This document shows positions 27,479 to 37,367 of a DNA stretch of 64,000 nt, in pieces. Numbering within the stretch: position 1 is the stretch's first letter; each line of letters starts with the position of its first letter. Origin of the DNA: Paraburkholderia caballeronis. Lineage in GTDB: Bacteria > Pseudomonadota > Gammaproteobacteria > Burkholderiales > Burkholderiaceae. The stretch lies in the NCBI RefSeq assembly GCF_900104845.1, contig NZ_FNSR01000001.1, positions 2,976,001-3,040,000 of the forward strand, in the 5' to 3' direction. The translations under genes were made by a program, and so were the position numbers. The notes under the pieces are model-generated. The model worked only from the letters and a program-made list of their open reading frames with translations. It ran no database searches and was not told the DNA's origin.

Positions 27479-27484
27479 ATTGTA
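27479..27484 (-). promoter_or_regulatory. -10 element for the GT4 gene
   Basis: TACAAT on the minus strand about 110 bases before the GT4 start, in the 176-base divergent gap. Confidence 0.45.
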
Positions 27485-27512
27485 AAGGAACCGCATGGGC
27501 ATCGACACCGAT

Positions 27513-27518
27513 TACAAT
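27513..27518 (+). promoter_or_regulatory. -10 element for the second GT2 gene
   Basis: TACAAT on the plus strand, 29 bases before the ATG at 27547, giving a leader of about 20 bases. It sits only 28 bases from the opposing minus-strand -10, so the two promoters overlap back to back. Confidence 0.5.
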
Positions 27519-27546
27519 CAGCGCTCCCCGAACCGGTCGCTCCGCG

Positions 27547-28596
27547 ATGAACACCCGCTCCCCTTCCGACGCCGCCCCCGCGAGGACCTCGCTCCCCGAA
27601 CCCCGGACCGCCGATGCGGCAAGCGGCGACCGCCCGCTCGTGTCGATGCTGCTGATCGCGTACAACCAGGAGCGAACGGTGGCGGAGGCGGTGCGCGGCG
27701 CACTTGCGCAGTCGTGGCAACCGTTCGAACTCATCGTGTCCGACGACTGCTCGGCCGATGACACGTATGCGGCAATCGAAGCGGCAGTGCGGGACTATCG
27801 CGGCCCGCATCGCGTGGTGACACGCCGCAACGAGCGAAACGAAGGCATCAGCGCGCACCTGTCGCGGCTCGCGGGTCTCGCGCAAGGCGAACTGCTGTTC
27901 GTCGCGGCGGGCGACGACGTATCGGCGCCCGAACGCTGCGCGCGGGTCGTCGAATACTGGCTGGCTCATGGACGCCGCTTCGACCTGATCGCGACCGATC
28001 TGGCGGATATGGACGACGCGGGCGTCGTGCACGAGCGGATCGCGCCGGATACCCTCGACGCGTATCGAAACTTCGACGACTGGGCCGCGAAACGGCCGTA
28101 TGTGGTGGGCGCCGCGCACACGTGGTCGCGGCGGCTCTTCGAACGCTTCGGCCCGATGCTGCCCGGCGCGGCGGCCGAAGACCAGGTGATGACGTTCCGC
28201 GCGATCGTGTCGGGCGGCGCGTCGAGCCTGCACGAACCGCTGGTGCGTTATCGCCGCGGCGGGCTCTCGCGCAAGCGCCGCTATCGCTCGGTCGCGGAGT
28301 TCATCGGACGCCAGCGGCAAAGCAACCGCTACTCACTGGCGGAAGCGCGGCAGTTGCAGCACGACGCGGACATCGCCGGCTTCGGCGAAAGAATGCGCGC
28401 GGCGCTGGCCTCGAAGCTCGCACGCGAGCAGTTCATCGATGCGATGTTCAGTGCGCCGGGCCTCGGCGCGCGCGCAGCGCTCGTCACGCGCAGCCGCGGC
28501 ATCGCGGCGGGACTCAAGGTCCGGATGTTCCTGTACACGACCTGCCCCGCCCTCTATGCGCCGCTGCTCTGGGCGAAACGCACCTTCAGGAAGTGA
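27547..28596 (+). CDS. Glycosyltransferase family 2 protein (LPS block)
   Basis: 349-residue GT-A glycosyltransferase. After a 30-residue Ala/Pro-rich lead come LVSMLLIAYNQERTVAEAV, IVSDDCSADDTY and FVAAGDDVSAPERC, where GDD replaces the common DxD. GAAAEDQVMTFRAI near residue 215 looks like the catalytic-base region. The C-terminus has basic helices and a hydrophobic end (MFLYTTCPALYAPLLWAKR) that may lie at the membrane. Divergent from the GT4 gene and convergent with msbA. A core-sugar transferase is inferred from context only. Confidence 0.86.
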   Translation: MNTRSPSDAAPARTSLPEPRTADAASGDRPLVSMLLIAYNQERTVAEAVRGALAQSWQPFELIVSDDCSADDTYAAIEAAVRDYRGPHRVVTRRNERNEGISAHLSRLAGLAQGELLFVAAGDDVSAPERCARVVEYWLAHGRRFDLIATDLADMDDAGVVHERIAPDTLDAYRNFDDWAAKRPYVVGAAHTWSRRLFERFGPMLPGAAAEDQVMTFRAIVSGGASSLHEPLVRYRRGGLSRKRRYRSVAEFIGRQRQSNRYSLAEARQLQHDADIAGFGERMRAALASKLAREQFIDAMFSAPGLGARAALVTRSRGIAAGLKVRMFLYTTCPALYAPLLWAKRTFRK

Positions 28597-28597
28597 C

Positions 28598-28618
28598 CGG
28601 CGCGGCCCGTCCGCGCCG
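28598..28618. repeat. 8-bp GC hairpin between convergent genes
   Basis: Arms 28598-28605 and 28611-28618 with a five-base loop begin two bases after the glycosyltransferase stop. There is no T-run; perhaps a weak or bidirectional stop between the glycosyltransferase and msbA. Confidence 0.6.
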
Positions 28619-28632
28619 TCGTTCGGGTCGGC

Positions 28633-30417
28633 TCACGCCGCGCTCTGCTGAAACTGGATCCGATGCAGATGCGCGTACAACCCATCCTGCTCCAGCAGTT
28701 GCCGGTGGCTGCCGCGCTCGACGATGCGCCCCGCCTCCATCACCAGGATGCGGTCCGCGCGCTCGATCGTCGACAGCCGGTGCGCGATCACGAGCGTCGT
28801 GCGCCCCGCCATCAGCGTCTCCAGCGCGGCCTGCACGTGGCGCTCCGACTCCGAGTCGAGCGCCGACGTCGCCTCGTCGAGGATCAGGATCGGCGCGTCC
28901 TTGTAGATCGCGCGCGCGATCGCGAGGCGCTGCCGCTGGCCGCCCGACAGCTTCATCCCGTTATCGCCGATCAGCGTGTCGATGCCTTCGGGCAGCGCCG
29001 CGATCGTGTCCCACAGGTTCGCCGCGCGCAGCGCGTGCTCGACGCGCGCGCGGTCCGGCGGCTGTCCGTACGCGACGTTGCTCGCGACGGTGTCGTTGAA
29101 CAGCGTCACGTCCTGGCTCACCATCGCGATCTGGCTGCGCAGCGCATGGAGGTCGTATTCCGGCAACGCGACGCCGTCGACGAGAATCTCGCCGTCCGAC
29201 GGATCGAAAAAGCGCGGCAGCAGGTTCACAAGCGTCGTCTTGCCGCTGCCCGACGGCCCCGCGAGCGCGACCATCTCGCCCGGCGCGACCTTGAACGACA
29301 CGCGCTCCAGGATCGACCGCGTGCCGGCGCCGTACTCGAACGACACGTCGCGGAACTCGATCTCGCCGCGCGCGCGGTCGAGCGGCTTGCCGCCGCCGGC
29401 AGGCTCGGCCGGCTCGTCGATCAGCCCGAAAATCAGTTCGGCGGCCGTCATCCCGCGCTGCAGCGGCTGGTTCACGTCGATCAGGTGCTTCAGCGGCGAG
29501 ATCACGAGCAGCATCGACGTGACGAACGCGACAAAGCCGCCGACCGTCGTCTGGTCGTTCGACGCCTGCACGACCGCGATCGTCACGACGATCGCGAGCG
29601 CGATCGACGCGAGGAACTGCGTGAGCGGCTGCGCGAGGCCGCCGGAGATCGTCATCCGCATCTGGTAGCCGCGCAGCCGGCGGCTCATCTCCGCGAAGCG
29701 GCCCATCTCGTACGGCTCGCCGTTGTGCACCTTCACGACCTTGTAGCCGCCGACGGTCTCCTCGACCACGTACGACAGCTCGTTCGTCAGCATCTGGTGC
29801 TCGCGGTTCAGCCGCCGCAGCCGCCGGTTGATCTTGCTGACGAGCCAGCCGATGCCCGGCAGCAGCACCGCGACGATCAGCGTGAGCCGCCAGTTCAGGA
29901 TGAACAGATAACCGAGCAGGAACAGCACCGTCAGCGAATCGCGCACGAGCGTGACCATCACGCCCATCAGCACGTTCAGGATCTGGTTCACCTCGAACAC
30001 GATCGCGTTGATCACGGTGCTCGCGGTCTCGCGCTGGAAAAAACCGACGCTCGCGTGGATCATCCGGTCGAACATCTTGAGCCGCAGTTCGAGCAGGATC
30101 TTGTTCGACACGTACTGCAGCAGGTAGCCGGACGAGTATTGCGCGACGCCGCGCACGAGCGCGAGGCCGATGATCGCGAGCGGCACGAGCCATTTCGCGA
30201 GCGGGCTGCCGGCGCTGCCGAAACCGTGGTCGAGCAGCGGCTTGAGCAGCGCCGGGATGCCGGCCTCGGTCGCGGCGACGAACGCCATCGCGATGATGCC
30301 GCCGATCAACGCACCGAGGAGCGGCTTCACATACGGCCACAACCGGCGTCCGATAACGCCGGCGGACGACGCGGTGCCGGAGCCGGCCGGCTTGCTTAAC
30401 GTGGACTTCTGGGTCAA
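28633..30417 (-). CDS. msbA: Lipid A export permease/ATP-binding protein MsbA
   Basis: Half-size ABC exporter (594 residues) that flips core-lipid A across the inner membrane as a homodimer. Six membrane helices lie in residues ~20-310. The nucleotide-binding domain has Walker A GPSGSGKT near 385, Q-loop MVSQDVTLF, signature LSGGQRQR near 487, Walker [13 protein letters not shown] near 507 and the H-loop [12 protein letters not shown] at 30417 with an AGAGGA ribosome-binding site five bases before it is the best start; no ATG is better placed. Flanking core glycosyltransferases and waaL support lipid A over a drug-export role. Confidence 0.93.
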   Translation of the reverse strand: MTQKSTLSKPAGSGTASSAGVIGRRLWPYVKPLLGALIGGIIAMAFVAATEAGIPALLKPLLDHGFGSAGSPLAKWLVPLAIIGLALVRGVAQYSSGYLLQYVSNKILLELRLKMFDRMIHASVGFFQRETASTVINAIVFEVNQILNVLMGVMVTLVRDSLTVLFLLGYLFILNWRLTLIVAVLLPGIGWLVSKINRRLRRLNREHQMLTNELSYVVEETVGGYKVVKVHNGEPYEMGRFAEMSRRLRGYQMRMTISGGLAQPLTQFLASIALAIVVTIAVVQASNDQTTVGGFVAFVTSMLLVISPLKHLIDVNQPLQRGMTAAELIFGLIDEPAEPAGGGKPLDRARGEIEFRDVSFEYGAGTRSILERVSFKVAPGEMVALAGPSGSGKTTLVNLLPRFFDPSDGEILVDGVALPEYDLHALRSQIAMVSQDVTLFNDTVASNVAYGQPPDRARVEHALRAANLWDTIAALPEGIDTLIGDNGMKLSGGQRQRLAIARAIYKDAPILILDEATSALDSESERHVQAALETLMAGRTTLVIAHRLSTIERADRILVMEAGRIVERGSHRQLLEQDGLYAHLHRIQFQQSAA

Positions 30418-30638
30418 GGAATCCTCTGGAAACGCGATGACGGACGTCCGTCCGGCGGCCGGACGGAAAAACAGGGTACCGCATTGTAAACGTTCGGCCG
30501 TGGCGGGTCCGATACGTCCGATACACGTCTGGTACGGACCGGGGACGCGGCCGGGCACGCGCGCTGCGCCGGCGACCGATGGCCCGATGCGGGCGTCGCG
30601 TCGCATCGCAAACGTCCGGCGCCGCACAGGCGGCTGTG

Positions 30639-30644
30639 TATACT
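30639..30644 (+). promoter_or_regulatory. -10 element for the core glycosyltransferase gene
   Basis: TATACT lies 48 bases before the ATG at 30692, in the 274-base divergent gap with msbA. Confidence 0.45.
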
Positions 30645-30691
30645 TGCGCGACACTTCATCGGGCCGAAGCCCGCCACTTCCCCAGCGCAGC

Positions 30692-31468
30692 ATGAACCAC
30701 ACCACGCTCGGCGTCGCCCTGATCACCCGCAACGCCGCCGCCCGGCTCGCCGACTGCCTCGACGCGCTGTCGTTCGCCGACGAGGTCGTCGTGATCGACA
30801 GCGGCAGCACCGACGGCACCGCCGACATCGCCCGCGCGCACGGCGCGCGCGTGATCGTGCAGACCGACTGGCCGGGCTTCGGCCCGCAGAAGAACCGCGC
30901 GCTCGACGCGCTCGGCACGGACTGGGTGCTGTCGATCGATGCGGACGAAGTGGTGTCGCCGGAACTGGCGGCGGCGATCCGCGCGGCGATCGCCGCGCCG
31001 CAGGCCGACGTCTATGCGGTGGACCGGCTGTCGAACTTCTGCGGCGCGTGGGTCCGGCACAGCGGCTGGCATCCTGACTGGATTCCGCGCCTGTTCAGGC
31101 GCGGCGTGGCCCGCTTCTCGGACGACCTCGTGCACGAGCGGCTCGTGTTCGAGGGCGCGGCGCGGCGGCTGACCGGCAAGCTGCTGCACTACTCGTACGA
31201 CGACTACGCCGCGGTGCTGCGCAAGCTCGATGCGTATTCGACCGCCGGCGCGCAGCAGCGCGCGGCGGCCGGTCAGCGGGGAAGTTTCGGCAAGGCGATC
31301 GCGCGCGGCGCGTGGGCGTTCGTGCGCACGTACTGGCTGCGCGGCGGGTTCCTCGACGGCCGCGCGGGCTTCATGATCGCGGTGTTCAACGCGGAGACGG
31401 TCTACTACCGGTTCCTGAAGCTCGCGTTGCTGAACAAACACAACGGCAACGCGCGCGGCCCGCGCTGA
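30692..31468 (+). CDS. Glycosyltransferase family 2, WaaE/KdtX-like core transferase
   Basis: 258-residue GT2 enzyme. [21 protein letters not shown] and [16 protein letters not shown] form the nucleotide-sugar site, and [13 protein letters not shown] near residue 78 holds the Dx[15 protein letters not shown] with VHERLVF matches the WaaE (LPS inner-core beta-1,4-glucosyltransferase) pattern. Two C-terminal hydrophobic stretches suggest membrane contact. It sits between msbA and dnaE on the opposite strand to both. The WaaE assignment rests on motif resemblance, so the gene symbol is left open. Confidence 0.88.
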   Translation: MNHTTLGVALITRNAAARLADCLDALSFADEVVVIDSGSTDGTADIARAHGARVIVQTDWPGFGPQKNRALDALGTDWVLSIDADEVVSPELAAAIRAAIAAPQADVYAVDRLSNFCGAWVRHSGWHPDWIPRLFRRGVARFSDDLVHERLVFEGAARRLTGKLLHYSYDDYAAVLRKLDAYSTAGAQQRAAAGQRGSFGKAIARGAWAFVRTYWLRGGFLDGRAGFMIAVFNAETVYYRFLKLALLNKHNGNARGPR

Positions 31469-31496
31469 AGCGCCGGCGCGGCCCGCGCCTGCGTCC

Positions 31497-34400
31497 TCAG
31501 TACACGATCTCGATCGAGCTGCCGGCGAACTCGCCGCGCAGCGCGGCGAGCAGATCGTCGGTCGGCTTCACCCGCCACGCATCGCCGAGCCGCACCTCGC
31601 CTTCCGCGCGGTCGTTGCGATAGACGATCTGCACCGCAAGCCCGTTCGGGATCACCGGCTGCGCACGCTCGCGGTCGCGGCCGTAACCGCCGCCGCCGTC
31701 CCGCCCGCCGCGCGACGGCGTCTGCGCGACCGGCGCCGGCAGCGTGTCGTCCGGCTTCGCACGAAACGCTTCGAGCACGCTGCGCAGCGTCTGCGCATTC
31801 GCGTTGCCGTTCATCTGCACCTTCACCGCCTGCGCATAACGGCTGCGCGCGCGTTCGAGGTCCATCACGGTATCGACGGTGAAGCGGATGCCGCCGGTAA
31901 ACGCGTCGTTGCGCGCCTGCCCCTGCACGACCAGCAGTTCGTCTTCCTTGAACAGTTGCCGGTGCGCCTCGTACTGCTCGTTGAACACGGTCACTTCGCA
32001 CTGGCCGGTGCCGTCGTCGAGCAGCGCGATCAGCATCTTGCCGCGCTGGGTCATCTGCGTGCGCAGCGACGCGATCACGCCGGCGACCAGCTTGTCGCGC
32101 CCTTCCTTCAGGTCGCCGATCTTCTGCCGCACGAAGCGGCGCACTTCGTCCTTGTACGCGTCGAACAGGTGGCCCGACAGATAGAAGCCGAGCGCGCCCT
32201 TCTCCTCCTGCAGCTTGCGCTTCTCCGGCCACGCCGGCTCGCCCACGAGTTCGTGCGCCGCGAGCGGCGCGTCGCCCATGTCGAACAGGCCCGCCTGCAT
32301 CGCGTTCGCGCTCGCCTGCTCGGCGGCTTCCATCGCGAGCGGCACCGACGCGAGCAGTTGCGCGCGGTTCTCGTGCAGCGTATCGAACGCGCCCGCGCGG
32401 ATCATCGCCTCGACGGTGCGGCGGTTCACGATCCGCCGGTCGATCCGCTCGCAGAAGTCGAACAGGTCCTTGAACGGGCCGTCCTCGCGCGCGCGCAGGA
32501 TCTCTTCGATCGCGTTCTGGCCGCTGCCCTTGATCGCGCCGAGGCCGTAGCGGATCGTCCGCGAACGGGGTTTTTTCTCGCCCGCGCCGGCTTCCGCGAC
32601 CGGCTCGAAGCGGTACGCGGACCGGTTGATGTCCGGCGGCAGCACCTGCATGCCGTTCGCGATGCAGTCCTCGAACAGGATCTTCACCTTGTCGGTGTCG
32701 TCCATCGCGAGCGACATGTTGGCCGCCATGAATTCGGCCGGATGGTGCGCCTTCAGCCACGCGGTGTAGTACGCGAGCAGCGCGTACGCGGCCGCGTGCG
32801 ACTTGTTGAAGCCGTAGCCCGCGAACTTCTCCATCAGGTCGAAAATCTCGTCGGACTTCTCGCGTGACAGACCGTTCTTCGCCGCGCCCTCCGCGAAGAT
32901 CTCGCGGTGCTGCGCCATTTCCTCGGGCTTCTTCTTGCCCATCGCACGGCGCAGCAAATCGGCGCCGCCGAGCGAGTAGCCGCCGATGATCTGCGCCATC
33001 TGCATCACCTGCTCCTGATAGACCATGATGCCGTAGGTCTCTTTCAGGACCGGCTCGACGCGCGGATCCGGATACTCGACGATTTCGCGCCCGTGCTTGC
33101 GCGCGCAGAAGCTCGGAATCAGGTCCATCGGACCCGGGCGGTACAGCGCGACGAGCGCGATGATGTCCTCGAAGCGGTCCGGCTGCGCGTCCTTCAGCAT
33201 ACCCTGCATGCCGCGGCTTTCCAGCTGGAACACGGCGACGGTGTTCGCTTTCTTCAGGATCGAGAACGACGCGGGGTCGTCGAGCGGCACCTGCATCAGC
33301 GACCAGTCCTGCTTCGACGGATCGAGCATCCGGATGTAGCGCTCGGCCCAGTCGAGGATCGTCAGCGTGGTGAGGCCCAGAAAGTCGAACTTCACGAGGC
33401 CGACAGCTTCGACGTCGTCCTTGTCGTACTGGCTGACGACGCCGCTTTCGTCGCCCTGCGTGTACAGCGGGCAGAAATCGGTCAGCTTGCCGGGCGCGAT
33501 CAGCACGCCGCCCGCGTGCATCCCGACGTTGCGCGTGAGCCCTTCGACGAGCTGCGCGAGGTCGAGCAGTTGATGCACCTCGTCCTCGTTGTCGTAACGC
33601 TCCTGCAGCAGCGGCTCTTCCTTCATCGCGTCCGCGATCGTCACGTGCTTGCCCGGCTTGAACGGGATCAGCTTCGCGACGCCGTCGGTGAAGTTGTAGC
33701 CGAGGTCGAGCACGCGGCCGATGTCGCGCACCGCCGCCTTCGCCGCCATCGTGCCGAACGTCGCGATCTGCGACACCGCGTCCGCGCCGTACTTGTCCTT
33801 CACGTACTGGATCACGCGGTCGCGGCCGTGCTGGCAGAAGTCGATGTCGAAGTCGGGCATCGACACGCGTTCCGGATTCAGGAACCGCTCGAACAGCAGG
33901 TTGTAGCGCAGCGGATCGAGGTCGGTGATGCCGAGCGCGTAAGCGACGAGCGAACCCGCGCCGGAGCCCCGGCCCGGACCGACCGGCACGCCGTTGTTCT
34001 TGGCCCAGTTGATGAAGTCCGCGACGATCAGGAAGTAGCCCGGAAAGCCCATCTTGATGATCGTGCCGCACTCGAATTCGAGCCGCTCGTAATAACGCGC
34101 GCGTTCGCGGTCGCGCTCCGCTTCGTCCGGGTACAACTGCACGAGGCGCTTTTCCAGGCCCTCCTTCGACAGTTGCACCAGGTAGTCGTCGAGCGACAAG
34201 CCATCGGGCGTCGGAAAGAGCGGCAGCTTCGGCTTGCCGAGTTCGAGCGTCAGGTTGCAGCGTTTCGCGATTTCGACGGTGTTCGCGATCGCGGACGGGA
34301 TGTCGGCGAACGCCGCGACCATCTCGTCCTGGGTGCGAAACCGCTGCGCGGTCGTGAAGCGTTTCTGCCGGCGCGGATTCGCGAGGATGTCGCCTTCCGA

Positions 34401-35060
34401 GATGCACACGCGCGCCTCGTGCGCGGTGAACTCTTCGTCGGTCATGAACTGCATCGGGTGCGTCGCGACGACCGGCAGCTTCAGCTTCGCGGCCAGCGCG
34501 ACCGCCTGCTGCACGTAAGCCTCGCCGCCCGGCTGACCGCAGCGTTGCAGCTCGATGTAGAAGCCGTTCGGGAACACCTTCGCCCAACGCCCGGCATGGC
34601 GCTTCGCCGCCTCGTCGTTGCCGGCGGCGAACGCAAGCCCGATGTCGCCCTGCTGCGCGCCGGACAGCGCGAGCAGCCCTTCGGCAAGCCCCGCTTCGAG
34701 CCACGCGGCATCGACTTCCGCGCGGCCGCGATACTGGTTCGTGAGCCACGCCTTCGTCAGCAGTTCGCACAGATTCAGATACCCGCGCCGGTCCTTCACG
34801 AGCAGCAACAGCCGCGCAGGCTTGTCGCGATCGTCGTGGTTCGTGATCCACACGTCGCAGCCGGCGATGGGTTTGACCCCTTTGCCGCGGGCTTCCTTGT
34901 AGAACCGGACGAGGCCGAACGCATTGCCGAGGTCGGTGAGCGCGAGCGCGCCCTGGCCGTCGCTGGCCGCCGCCTTGACGACGTCGTCGAGGCGCACGAT
35001 GCCATCGGCAATCGAGAATTCGGAGTGAACGCGAAGATGGACGAAGCGGGGATCTGACAT
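31497..35060 (-). CDS. dnaE: DNA polymerase III subunit alpha
   Basis: Catalytic subunit of the replicative polymerase, 1187 residues, as expected. The PHP domain is at the N-terminus (VHLRVHSEFSIADGIVRLDD). The palm acidic residues are in PDFDIDFC (about 404-411) and VKFDFLGLTTL (about 557). Fingers motif FAGYGFNKSHAAAYA, then helix-hairpin-helix and OB domains follow. A Gly/Arg/Asp-rich linker (SRGGRDGGGGYGRDRER, about 1107-1123) separates a short C-terminal tau-binding region. ATG 35060 is the usual start; ATG 35069 also has a well-spaced GGAG and would add three residues. Confidence 0.97.
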   Translation of the reverse strand: MSDPRFVHLRVHSEFSIADGIVRLDDVVKAAASDGQGALALTDLGNAFGLVRFYKEARGKGVKPIAGCDVWITNHDDRDKPARLLLLVKDRRGYLNLCELLTKAWLTNQYRGRAEVDAAWLEAGLAEGLLALSGAQQGDIGLAFAAGNDEAAKRHAGRWAKVFPNGFYIELQRCGQPGGEAYVQQAVALAAKLKLPVVATHPMQFMTDEEFTAHEARVCISEGDILANPRRQKRFTTAQRFRTQDEMVAAFADIPSAIANTVEIAKRCNLTLELGKPKLPLFPTPDGLSLDDYLVQLSKEGLEKRLVQLYPDEAERDRERARYYERLEFECGTIIKMGFPGYFLIVADFINWAKNNGVPVGPGRGSGAGSLVAYALGITDLDPLRYNLLFERFLNPERVSMPDFDIDFCQHGRDRVIQYVKDKYGADAVSQIATFGTMAAKAAVRDIGRVLDLGYNFTDGVAKLIPFKPGKHVTIADAMKEEPLLQERYDNEDEVHQLLDLAQLVEGLTRNVGMHAGGVLIAPGKLTDFCPLYTQGDESGVVSQYDKDDVEAVGLVKFDFLGLTTLTILDWAERYIRMLDPSKQDWSLMQVPLDDPASFSILKKANTVAVFQLESRGMQGMLKDAQPDRFEDIIALVALYRPGPMDLIPSFCARKHGREIVEYPDPRVEPVLKETYGIMVYQEQVMQMAQIIGGYSLGGADLLRRAMGKKKPEEMAQHREIFAEGAAKNGLSREKSDEIFDLMEKFAGYGFNKSHAAAYALLAYYTAWLKAHHPAEFMAANMSLAMDDTDKVKILFEDCIANGMQVLPPDINRSAYRFEPVAEAGAGEKKPRSRTIRYGLGAIKGSGQNAIEEILRAREDGPFKDLFDFCERIDRRIVNRRTVEAMIRAGAFDTLHENRAQLLASVPLAMEAAEQASANAMQAGLFDMGDAPLAAHELVGEPAWPEKRKLQEEKGALGFYLSGHLFDAYKDEVRRFVRQKIGDLKEGRDKLVAGVIASLRTQMTQRGKMLIALLDDGTGQCEVTVFNEQYEAHRQLFKEDELLVVQGQARNDAFTGGIRFTVDTVMDLERARSRYAQAVKVQMNGNANAQTLRSVLEAFRAKPDDTLPAPVAQTPSRGGRDGGGGYGRDRERAQPVIPNGLAVQIVYRNDRAEGEVRLGDAWRVKPTDDLLAALRGEFAGSSIEIVY

Positions 35061-35218
35061 GGGCGTCATTGTAACTCCACCGATCCGCGAATTCCGGCAA
35101 CGCGCGGCGCGGATGCGGCACGTCGGCCATCCGGCCAGGGGCCGCGGCCATGCGTCGATCATGCTCGCCGTGGCACGCCGCGAACGGACCGCGCGGGTGG
35201 CGCAAAGCCGGGTTGAGG

Positions 35219-35224
35219 GATAAT
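35219..35224 (+). promoter_or_regulatory. Possible -10 element for trhO
   Basis: GATAAT 62 bases before the trhO start, in the 225-base divergent gap with dnaE. Confidence 0.4.
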
Positions 35225-35285
35225 GCGGGATTGCGCCCGCGCCGCGAAGCCGGCCCGCGAACGCGTCCACTCCGTTCAAGAAGTC

Positions 35286-36182
35286 ATGCAAATCCTGAAT
35301 CTCTCCGCCTACCGGTTCGTGACGCTCGACAAGACCGTCGAATGGCGTCCGCTGCTGCTCGAACGCTGCCGCGCGCTCGACCTGCGCGGCACGATCCTGC
35401 TCGCGCCGGAAGGCATCAACCTGTTCGTCGCCGGCACGATCGAAACCGTGCGCGCGTTCATCGACTACCTGCGCCACGACCCGCTGTTCGAAGGCCGGTT
35501 CGCGGACCTCCAGTTCAAGGAAAGCCTGTCGGAGAACCGGCCGTTCAACCGGATGCTCGTGCGCCTGAAGCGCGAGATCATCACGATGAAGAAACCCGCG
35601 ATCCGCCCCGAGGAAGGCCGCGCGCCGTCGGTCGCGCCGCGCACGCTGAAGGCATGGCTCGACCGCGGCCACGACGACGAAGGCCGCCCGGTCGTGATGC
35701 TCGACACGCGCAACGCGTTCGAAGTGGACGTCGGCACGTTCGACCGCACGCTGGACTACCGCATCGATAAATTCAGCGAATTTCCGGCCGTGATCGAGGC
35801 GCACCGCGCGGACCTCGAAGGCAAGACGGTCGTGTCGTTCTGCACCGGCGGCATCCGCTGCGAGAAGGCCGCGATCCACATGAAGGAAGTCGGCATCGAC
35901 CACGTGTATCAGCTCGAAGGCGGCATCCTGAAGTATTTCGAGGAAGTCGGCGGCGCGCACTATCACGGCGACTGCTTCGTGTTCGATCAGCGCACCGCGC
36001 TGAATCCGCAACTCGAACCGACCGCCACCGTGCAGTGCTTCGCGTGCCGCGCGGTCGTCACGCCGCACGAGCAGCAGTCGCCGCTGTACGTCGCGGGCCA
36101 GAGCTGCCCCGCGTGCCATCCGCAGCGCGCGGAACGCGCGGCGACCGAAGCCGGCAACGCGGCGGACGCGCACGCCGCGTGA
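35286..36182 (+). CDS. trhO: tRNA uridine(34) hydroxylase TrhO (rhodanese-like)
   Basis: 298-residue YceA-family protein that oxidises U34 of certain tRNAs to 5-hydroxyuridine using O2. The N-terminal acylphosphatase-like part has [14 protein letters not shown]. The rhodanese domain has [13 protein letters not shown], the active-site Cys186 in [11 protein letters not shown], and GGILKYFEE. The C-terminal CFACRAVV...CPACH cysteine pairs suggest a zinc site. The start [11 protein letters not shown] at 35286 is standard; upstream frame is rejected. gluQ starts three bases after its stop, so both tRNA-modifying enzymes are co-expressed. Confidence 0.92.
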   Translation: MQILNLSAYRFVTLDKTVEWRPLLLERCRALDLRGTILLAPEGINLFVAGTIETVRAFIDYLRHDPLFEGRFADLQFKESLSENRPFNRMLVRLKREIITMKKPAIRPEEGRAPSVAPRTLKAWLDRGHDDEGRPVVMLDTRNAFEVDVGTFDRTLDYRIDKFSEFPAVIEAHRADLEGKTVVSFCTGGIRCEKAAIHMKEVGIDHVYQLEGGILKYFEEVGGAHYHGDCFVFDQRTALNPQLEPTATVQCFACRAVVTPHEQQSPLYVAGQSCPACHPQRAERAATEAGNAADAHAA

Positions 36183-36184
36183 AC

Positions 36185-37147
36185 ATGCGCCTGAGCGGGC
36201 GCTCGAACGTGAGCTCGAACGTGAGCTTGAACGTGAGCTTGAACGTGCGCTTGAGTCCACCTTACCGCGGCCGCTTCGCGCCGTCGCCGACCGGGCCGCT
36301 GCACTTCGGCTCGCTGGTGTCGGCGCTCGCGAGTTACCTCGATGCGCGCGCGCATGAAGGCGCATGGCTCGTGCGGATCGAGGACATCGACGGACCGCGC
36401 ACGGTCCCCGGCGCGGCCGACGACATTCTCGCGACGCTCGCGCGCTTCGGCATGCACGCGGACGAGCCGCCCGAATGGCAGAGCCGCCGCATCGACCGCT
36501 ATCGCGCGGCGCTGGACCGGTTGACGGCGGACGGCCACGTGTATCCGTGCGGCTGCACGCGCAAGGAAATCGCGGATTCGCAACTGCACGCGCACCAGCG
36601 CAATACCACGCTGATCTATCCGGGCACCTGCCGCAACGGGCTGCACGGCAAGCCGCCGCGCGCGTGGCGGCTGCGCGTGCCGGATGGCGACGCCGCGCTG
36701 ATCCGCTTCGACGACCGCTGGCAGGGGCCGCAGCAGCAGGATCTCGCGACCGAGGTCGGCGACTTCGTGCTGCTGCGCGCGGACGGGCAATGGGCGTATC
36801 AGCTGGCGGTCGTCGTCGACGACGCCGCGGCCGGCATCACGCACGTGGTGCGCGGCGCGGATCTGCTCGACTCGACCGCGCGGCAGATCTGGCTGCAACG
36901 CTGTCTCGGCGCGCCGACGCCCGCGTGGATGCACGTGCCGGTCGTCACGAACGCACACGGAGAAAAACTCAGCAAGCAGAACGGCGCGCAGCCGCTGGAT
37001 GCGTCGCGGCCGCTCGACGCGCTGGTCGCCGCCGCGCGGCATCTCGGGCTCGAACTGCGCGACGACGGACCCGCGTCGCTGGATGCGTTTTATGCGGATG
37101 CGACGCACGCGTGGACGCGCAGGCTCACGCGGTTGTCGGCGGGCTGA
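36185..37147 (+). CDS. gluQ: Glutamyl-Q tRNA(Asp) synthetase
   Basis: Truncated class I synthetase paralogue (320 residues) that attaches glutamate to queuosine in the wobble base of tRNA(Asp). [15 protein letters not shown] holds the HIGH-like motif and EKLSKQNG the KMSKS-like one. The zinc-binding CGCTRKE and the later CRNG are present, and the anticodon-binding domain is absent, as in this family. The first 22 residues contain four copies of a four-residue repeat ([16 protein letters not shown]) from a 12-bp array, not part of the family core. A GTG at 36245 inside the last unit could be the ancestral start. Confidence 0.92.
   Translation: MRLSGRSNVSSNVSLNVSLNVRLSPPYRGRFAPSPTGPLHFGSLVSALASYLDARAHEGAWLVRIEDIDGPRTVPGAADDILATLARFGMHADEPPEWQSRRIDRYRAALDRLTADGHVYPCGCTRKEIADSQLHAHQRNTTLIYPGTCRNGLHGKPPRAWRLRVPDGDAALIRFDDRWQGPQQQDLATEVGDFVLLRADGQWAYQLAVVVDDAAAGITHVVRGADLLDSTARQIWLQRCLGAPTPAWMHVPVVTNAHGEKLSKQNGAQPLDASRPLDALVAAARHLGLELRDDGPASLDAFYADATHAWTRRLTRLSAG
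36201..36248 (+). repeat. Four tandem 12-bp units at the 5' end of gluQ
   Basis: Units at 36201-36212, 36213-36224, 36225-36236 and 36237-36248 follow the pattern gctYgaacgtgM. Units 1 and 2 are identical; 3 and 4 differ by one base each step. The array is in frame, so copy-number change alters length, not frame. Confidence 0.93.
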
Positions 37148-37283
37148 CCGGCGCTGACGGTGCGCGGCCGCCCGCGCAGGTCGGCTGCGACGGCGATGAA
37201 ACGCGCCCCTCTCGCGTCGGCTACCGCCCATTACCGGTCGAGCCTGGAACCACCGCGCCACAACGAACGACACCGGCGCATCA

Positions 37284-37320
37284 AAACAAAACGGCGTGCC
37301 GCCGAAGCGCGCACGCCGTT
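37284..37320 (-). terminator. Terminator of the rhlE-type helicase gene
   Basis: Perfect 10-bp arms 37290-37299 and 37311-37320 with an 11-base loop, followed on the minus strand by a T-rich tail (TTTTGTTTTGA). It lies between the converging gluQ and helicase genes. Confidence 0.8.
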
Positions 37321-37367
37321 GAATCGCCCCCGTCAGCCGCGCGACCCGCGGCGACGAAGCAATCCGG

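Noticed and set aside
31474..31488. Small GC hairpin between the core glycosyltransferase and dnaE
   Set aside because: Six-base arms without a T-run are expected by chance at this GC content.
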